Shown here: piece by piece, positions 60,321 through 64,000 of the stretch
Layout of the letters: the number at the start of each line of letters is the position of its first letter
Numbering within the stretch: the first letter of the stretch is position 1
Assembly (NCBI GenBank): GCA_025890175.1
Contig: JANPYM010000005.1
Coordinates: 268,505 to 332,504, forward strand
Length of the DNA stretch: 64,000 bases
Source of the DNA: Ciborinia camelliae
Lineage: Eukaryota > Ascomycota > Leotiomycetes > Helotiales > Sclerotiniaceae
Reading direction: 5' to 3'
The notes under the pieces: model-generated
Seen by the model: only the letters and a program-made list of their open reading frames with translations
Database searches by the model: none
Told to the model about the DNA's origin: nothing
Program-made: the position numbers and the translations under genes

Positions 60321-61313
60321 TCACATCGCATGTCCTTCCGGTCCATGGATAAAATCATTCTCAAACCTCCCCCACCCACCTGTGGGCTCATCACACATCT
60401 TCAAACCATGAATCTTCAAATCATACATCCCATCCTCGGGCAACTTCCCCTGACAAACATTCCCCCCCATGGCCACATTAATAATAACCTGAAAATCATT
60501 CAACCTCCTGGTCCCCTCGGGAACAACCGCCTTCATCACACACCTCCCATCAATATACCAAACCATCTTTCCCCCTACCCCATTCTCTGGCTGATTCCAT
60601 GCAAACTCATAGGTATGTTGCGTACAATGCATATTATGCACCGGCGTCTCCACAACCCGATGTTTATTCCAATCTTCCCCGTTGAAATGTCCCCAATGTA
60701 AACAAGTATGATTAACCGCATCTCCATTCCACGTCTCCATAATATCTACCTCCCCATCATTCGGCCATGTGAATGGTTCTCGTGGCAATAACCAAAAGGC
60801 TGGCCAGATTCCCGACGCACAGGGTGGTGTTATAGTGGCTACTAGACTTCCGCGATCGCGGGCAAGTGTCATATGGCTCGTTAATCGTGCGCTGGTAAAC
60901 CTGCCGTTTGAAGCAATAGCTCGTAATACCAGACATCCATTTTCATCATGGAAAGAATTGTCTCTGTGTGCAATGTAGTTTTGGGACTCCTGATTTCCCC
61001 ACCCATGATCTCCAAGCTGGTGTCTGAAATTGTCGGCGACGGGTATGTGCGGGGAGAAAGAAGGGGCCCAATAGGGATGAATCGAAGCGTAAGAGGGTCG
61101 GTTCTGTGGGATTGGTGGAGGTGCGCCTGCGTTGTGAGGAGGTTGGACAGGAGCTTGGGGATGAGGTTGGACTTGAGGATAATAGCCTGGTGGTGCTGGT
61201 TGGGGCGGTGGAGGAGTATGTGTTGTGGATTGGCCGGGGATTTGGAAGTTATGTTGAGCTGCGAATGCTTCGCCCTTGGCTTTCGCTTTGCCCAGAATAC
61301 TTTTGAAAGACAT
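60321..61313 (-). CDS. GH16 beta-glucanase-like protein
   Basis: Glycoside hydrolase family 16, which cleaves or transfers beta-1,3 / beta-1,3-1,4 glucans with a retaining mechanism. Uninterrupted frame of 330 residues. The catalytic motif ExDxxE is intact as E188-V-D190-I-M-E193 within NDGEVDIMETW. Flanking family features are SGIWPAFWLLP before it and a WYIDG strand after it. The N-terminus (MSFKSILGKAKAKGEAFAAQ) is not a signal peptide and is followed by a Pro/Gln-rich linker (about 34-75). The enzyme would therefore be cytoplasmic or unconventionally exported, which is unusual for GH16. An upstream signal-peptide exon was looked for in 61314-61950 but not seen. The end reads GPEGHAM. Confidence 0.88.
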   Translation of the reverse strand: MSFKSILGKAKAKGEAFAAQHNFQIPGQSTTHTPPPPQPAPPGYYPQVQPHPQAPVQPPHNAGAPPPIPQNRPSYASIHPYWAPSFSPHIPVADNFRHQLGDHGWGNQESQNYIAHRDNSFHDENGCLVLRAIASNGRFTSARLTSHMTLARDRGSLVATITPPCASGIWPAFWLLPREPFTWPNDGEVDIMETWNGDAVNHTCLHWGHFNGEDWNKHRVVETPVHNMHCTQHTYEFAWNQPENGVGGKMVWYIDGRCVMKAVVPEGTRRLNDFQVIINVAMGGNVCQGKLPEDGMYDLKIHGLKMCDEPTGGWGRFENDFIHGPEGHAM

Positions 61314-61952
61314 TTTGTGTTGTATGTTGAAGATATCTCTCGGATTGTTTGCTATGAAGTTGTAGGTTCGCTACGTCAGCGTGCGGCCCGGCCCGTAAAA
61401 TTAGATACTGCGGGGTAGTCCCGGTGAGCCTTGACTTTCTAACCCCTGAGATGGTAAACGGAGAAAGGATGGCCGAAAGAGTATTCTTAGAAATGTTATT
61501 ATATCAAAGTAATTCAATCGTTAATGGTTTATTCTTTGGATTACATTAGGATATTCATACTTTATTATTTAAGGTGGATTGAAATATTATATTTTTTCCC
61601 CAAATATTGAAATCGACCACGTTTTTCGCTTGCTTCAGATGGCAATTTCAAGTTCCCGGTGAGCTTGAAAATTACAACTCACAATTCACAAGTTGCAATT
61701 TTGTATCCAAGCTTAATGTTGGAAAAGAGTCCCAATTAGAAATTATCATCCCATTAGGTCTGAAATTGTAGATAGAGAAATTCAACGACACGATAAGAGC
61801 AATTAGACATATTGCGAGTAGTGATTATATATTCGCCTCATGCTATATAGTTTCTGCACACTTGCCTCTGGTGTACTCTATATCCATCACCAAGGTAGCA
61901 ATACATACAAATGTACAAACGCATATCATACAATCCCTTCTCCTCCCCCCAA
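61314..61952. other. intergenic, upstream of GH16 gene
   Basis: Contains a GC-rich patch (61375-61435) and AT-rich sequence beyond. Its right end is the 3' flank of the COQ8-like gene. No gene seen. Confidence 0.5.
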
Positions 61953-64000
61953 TCACAGAAACTTCGTCTTCTCCATACTATTCTTAAACAACTCTCTACA
62001 CCTGACCCTACTTCCCAATCTCGCACATAGCAAGAAAGCCCCACTTAACTTCCTATGCAAACTATAAGTTTCCTCTGGCGGCGGTGCCAATCTCTCTCTA
62101 ATCATAACCGGAATAAGTGCCTTGACTCTCTCTGTAATTGTTTGATCCCTGAAATCGTAAATCTCTGGAGAAGTTTCTAAAAATGGTTCTGCAAGAGTAA
62201 GAACGGATTGTATGTGTGCATCTAGCATTGCTTTGGATTCTTGACCTGTGAGATATCCGAGGTCAATGGATAGATCTCGAACTGTATTTCTCTCAGATCT
62301 AGAGGCTCCATCTAGTAGTTGTGTGTATTTAGTGATGAATTCCTCTGGATACTCGCGGGAAGCACCAAAATCGAGAAGCTCTAGTTTGTTGGTTTGAGCA
62401 TTGTAGAGGAAATTTGTCCAATTGGGATCGGTTTGCATATATTTGAACTCAGTAATCTCCCGCAGACAGAGGCGGAGGATTTGAGTTCCAATCCAGTCTC
62501 TTTGCTCTTGTGTGAAGCTTTGTATGCGAGTAACCCCGACTCCTTCCATGTATTCCATAGTAAGAACTTGTTTGCCTGAAGCCTCGGAGTATACTTTGGG
62601 GACAACGAAGACATCCTCCTCGTCTGCGAGAAATTCTTGGAAACGTAACCCGCATTCTGCCTCTCGAATGTAATCACATTCCCATCCTAGCTCTGTTCGA
62701 GCGTTTGCGATCGTTTTATCGAGAAACAAGCCTTTCGGTAAAAGACGAGATGCTGTGAGTAAAATCGCGAGATTGTTGAGATCAGAATCTATGGAATCTG
62801 CGACTCCAGGATACTGAATTTTCACAGCAACCTTGGCGCCTGTCGATTTAAGTGTTGCACGATGAACTTGGCCGATAGATGCTGCGGCCAAGGGAACTTC
62901 TTCAAATTCGCCAAATAAATCTCTCCATTCCGGACCAAGGTTTGCTCTTAACACCTTGTTTCGCTGTGAAGCGGGCATGTAATCTGCACGGTCCTGAACT
63001 CGCTGCATCACTTCTTGAATTGGCACAGGAAGCATCTTTGAATCCTGGAAACTGATCATTTGACCTAATTTCAAAGCTGCACCTCTCATTCGAGACAACT
63101 TGGTCACCAACCTATCCATGTTACTTGCGCTCAACATAAAAGAACCCTCACCACCACCACCGCTGACTCGACGAAGACTTTCACTAATGGCCCCTCCAAC
63201 CATGCCAGCTGCAAGACCACTATAATTCCATAGTCTCCCAAGCCTCGAAGAAGGGACACTGGATTCTCGCAGCTTATATGGGGCAGGCTGTGAGCTCGCC
63301 TCAGGCTGCATCTAAATTACTGTCAGATCTCAGTATCACATGCATCAAGTGCGAGAGGAGTTCATATTTACAGTATCATTGCTAGTCTCTTTACTAATAT
63401 CTGCCACTAGCTTCTCAAAGTCTTCATCTTTTTGATGAGGAGTATCAGGAATTGGCGCGGGGGTGGTATCTGGAGTAGTGGGTTCTGCCGGGATCGATGT
63501 ACGAACATTAAAGGTGTCCTGGTCCTTATTCCTCGCCAGCTTGGTGTGCTCTACAGGGATGTCTTTTACTCCCTTTAAGCCTAGAGAGCCTTTACTTGAT
63601 CCTTGAGTCTTACCTCCCAACAACCTAGCAACCCTTGGGCTATGAAAAAGAGCTGTGTTAATACCCTCCGGCATCTGTTCTTGTTCAGGGACCGATTCAA
63701 TAGATGGCATTTTTTCAATTGTACGAACGGTCTCGGAGAAAGTATCAGAGTTTATACTATTTTCCTTCAAACGTTTGTCATTTTCTTGAACGTCTGATGT
63801 ATGTTTTGGTATCTTGACTCTAGGCAAAGAAGATAGGGTTGGCGATGTGTGTTTTGATCTATCGTAAAAAGAGTCTTCATCATGGCCCTCCTCCAATGGG
63901 TTTTCGGACTTTCCAGTTGCATCTGCGGTCACTGATGGTATCTGATGCTCAAATTCTCGTTGAATACGTCTTGCGTCTTCTGCGGATAGAGGTTTAGTTT
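61953..64000 (-). CDS. COQ8: COQ8/ABC1 atypical kinase (5'-partial)
   Basis: Mitochondrial UbiB/ABC1-family protein kinase-like ATPase needed for coenzyme Q synthesis. Two exons are visible: 64000-63372, open at the window edge, and 63311-61953, split by a 60-nt intron (GTAAAT...TTTAG) in phase 0. Family hallmarks lie in the second exon: the KxGQ motif as AALKLGQMIS, and the Ala-rich loop as PLAAASIGQVHRA. They continue with the lysine of VAVKIQYPG, the hinge region MEYMEGVGVTRI, QTDPNWTNFLYN (catalytic loop), and LLDFGASREY (metal-binding DFG). All key residues look intact. The first visible exon is hydrophilic and disordered (Ser/Thr/Pro/Glu) and would follow the mitochondrial presequence, which lies outside the window. 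No operon-like context. Confidence 0.92.

Overview
The window reads as nuclear DNA of a filamentous ascomycete. Short introns (46-172 nt, GT...AG, with CTRAY-type branch sites) interrupt most genes, repeats look heavily RIP-mutated, and the gene families are typical of Pezizomycotina. The overall look (AT-rich isochores beside normal genes, many TACCTA/TAGGTA motifs between genes) suggests Leotiomycetes, perhaps Sclerotiniaceae, but the species cannot be fixed from this sequence alone. Three runs of ten N mark scaffold gaps.

Layout. 0.5-2.6 kb: a four-exon MFS transporter (+). 3.9-5.7 kb: a mucin-like, single-pass membrane protein (-). 5.8-10.2 kb: no convincing gene, but an old tandem array of about 390-bp units. 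10.2-12.0 kb: an FMO-like flavin monooxygenase (-). 13.7-15.0 kb: a small AT-only block. 15.2-16.6 kb: a secreted lactonase-type beta-propeller (-). 18.4-36.4 kb: a large AT-rich island. It resolves into two RIP-ruined Ty3/gypsy elements. The younger one sits inside the 3' LTR of the older one, and the older one sits inside a short inverted-repeat (MITE-like) element. Two of the three gaps lie here, and both are flanked by duplicated sequence that looks like unmerged contig ends.

37.3-38.6 kb: a five-exon Pth11/rhodopsin-like membrane protein (-). 38.6-43.6 kb: a gene-poor stretch ahead of a SCAP homologue (43.6-47.1 kb, +). 48.3-49.6 kb: 3-ketodihydrosphingosine reductase (+). The SCAP and reductase genes belong to sterol sensing and sphingolipid synthesis.

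51.1-57.4 kb: a minus-strand cluster of unrecognised Cys-rich genes. Three genes and one broken copy carry a CxxC...CxxC module, and a second short module lies near them as decayed copies. This is the most novel-looking coding region. 58.4-59.7 kb: a low-complexity Lys/Glu/His protein (-). 60.3-61.3 kb: a GH16 glycosidase without a signal peptide (-). 62.0 kb to the window edge: the 3' part of a COQ8/ABC1 atypical kinase for coenzyme Q synthesis (-).

All intron positions were derived by eye from splice consensus and frame continuity.
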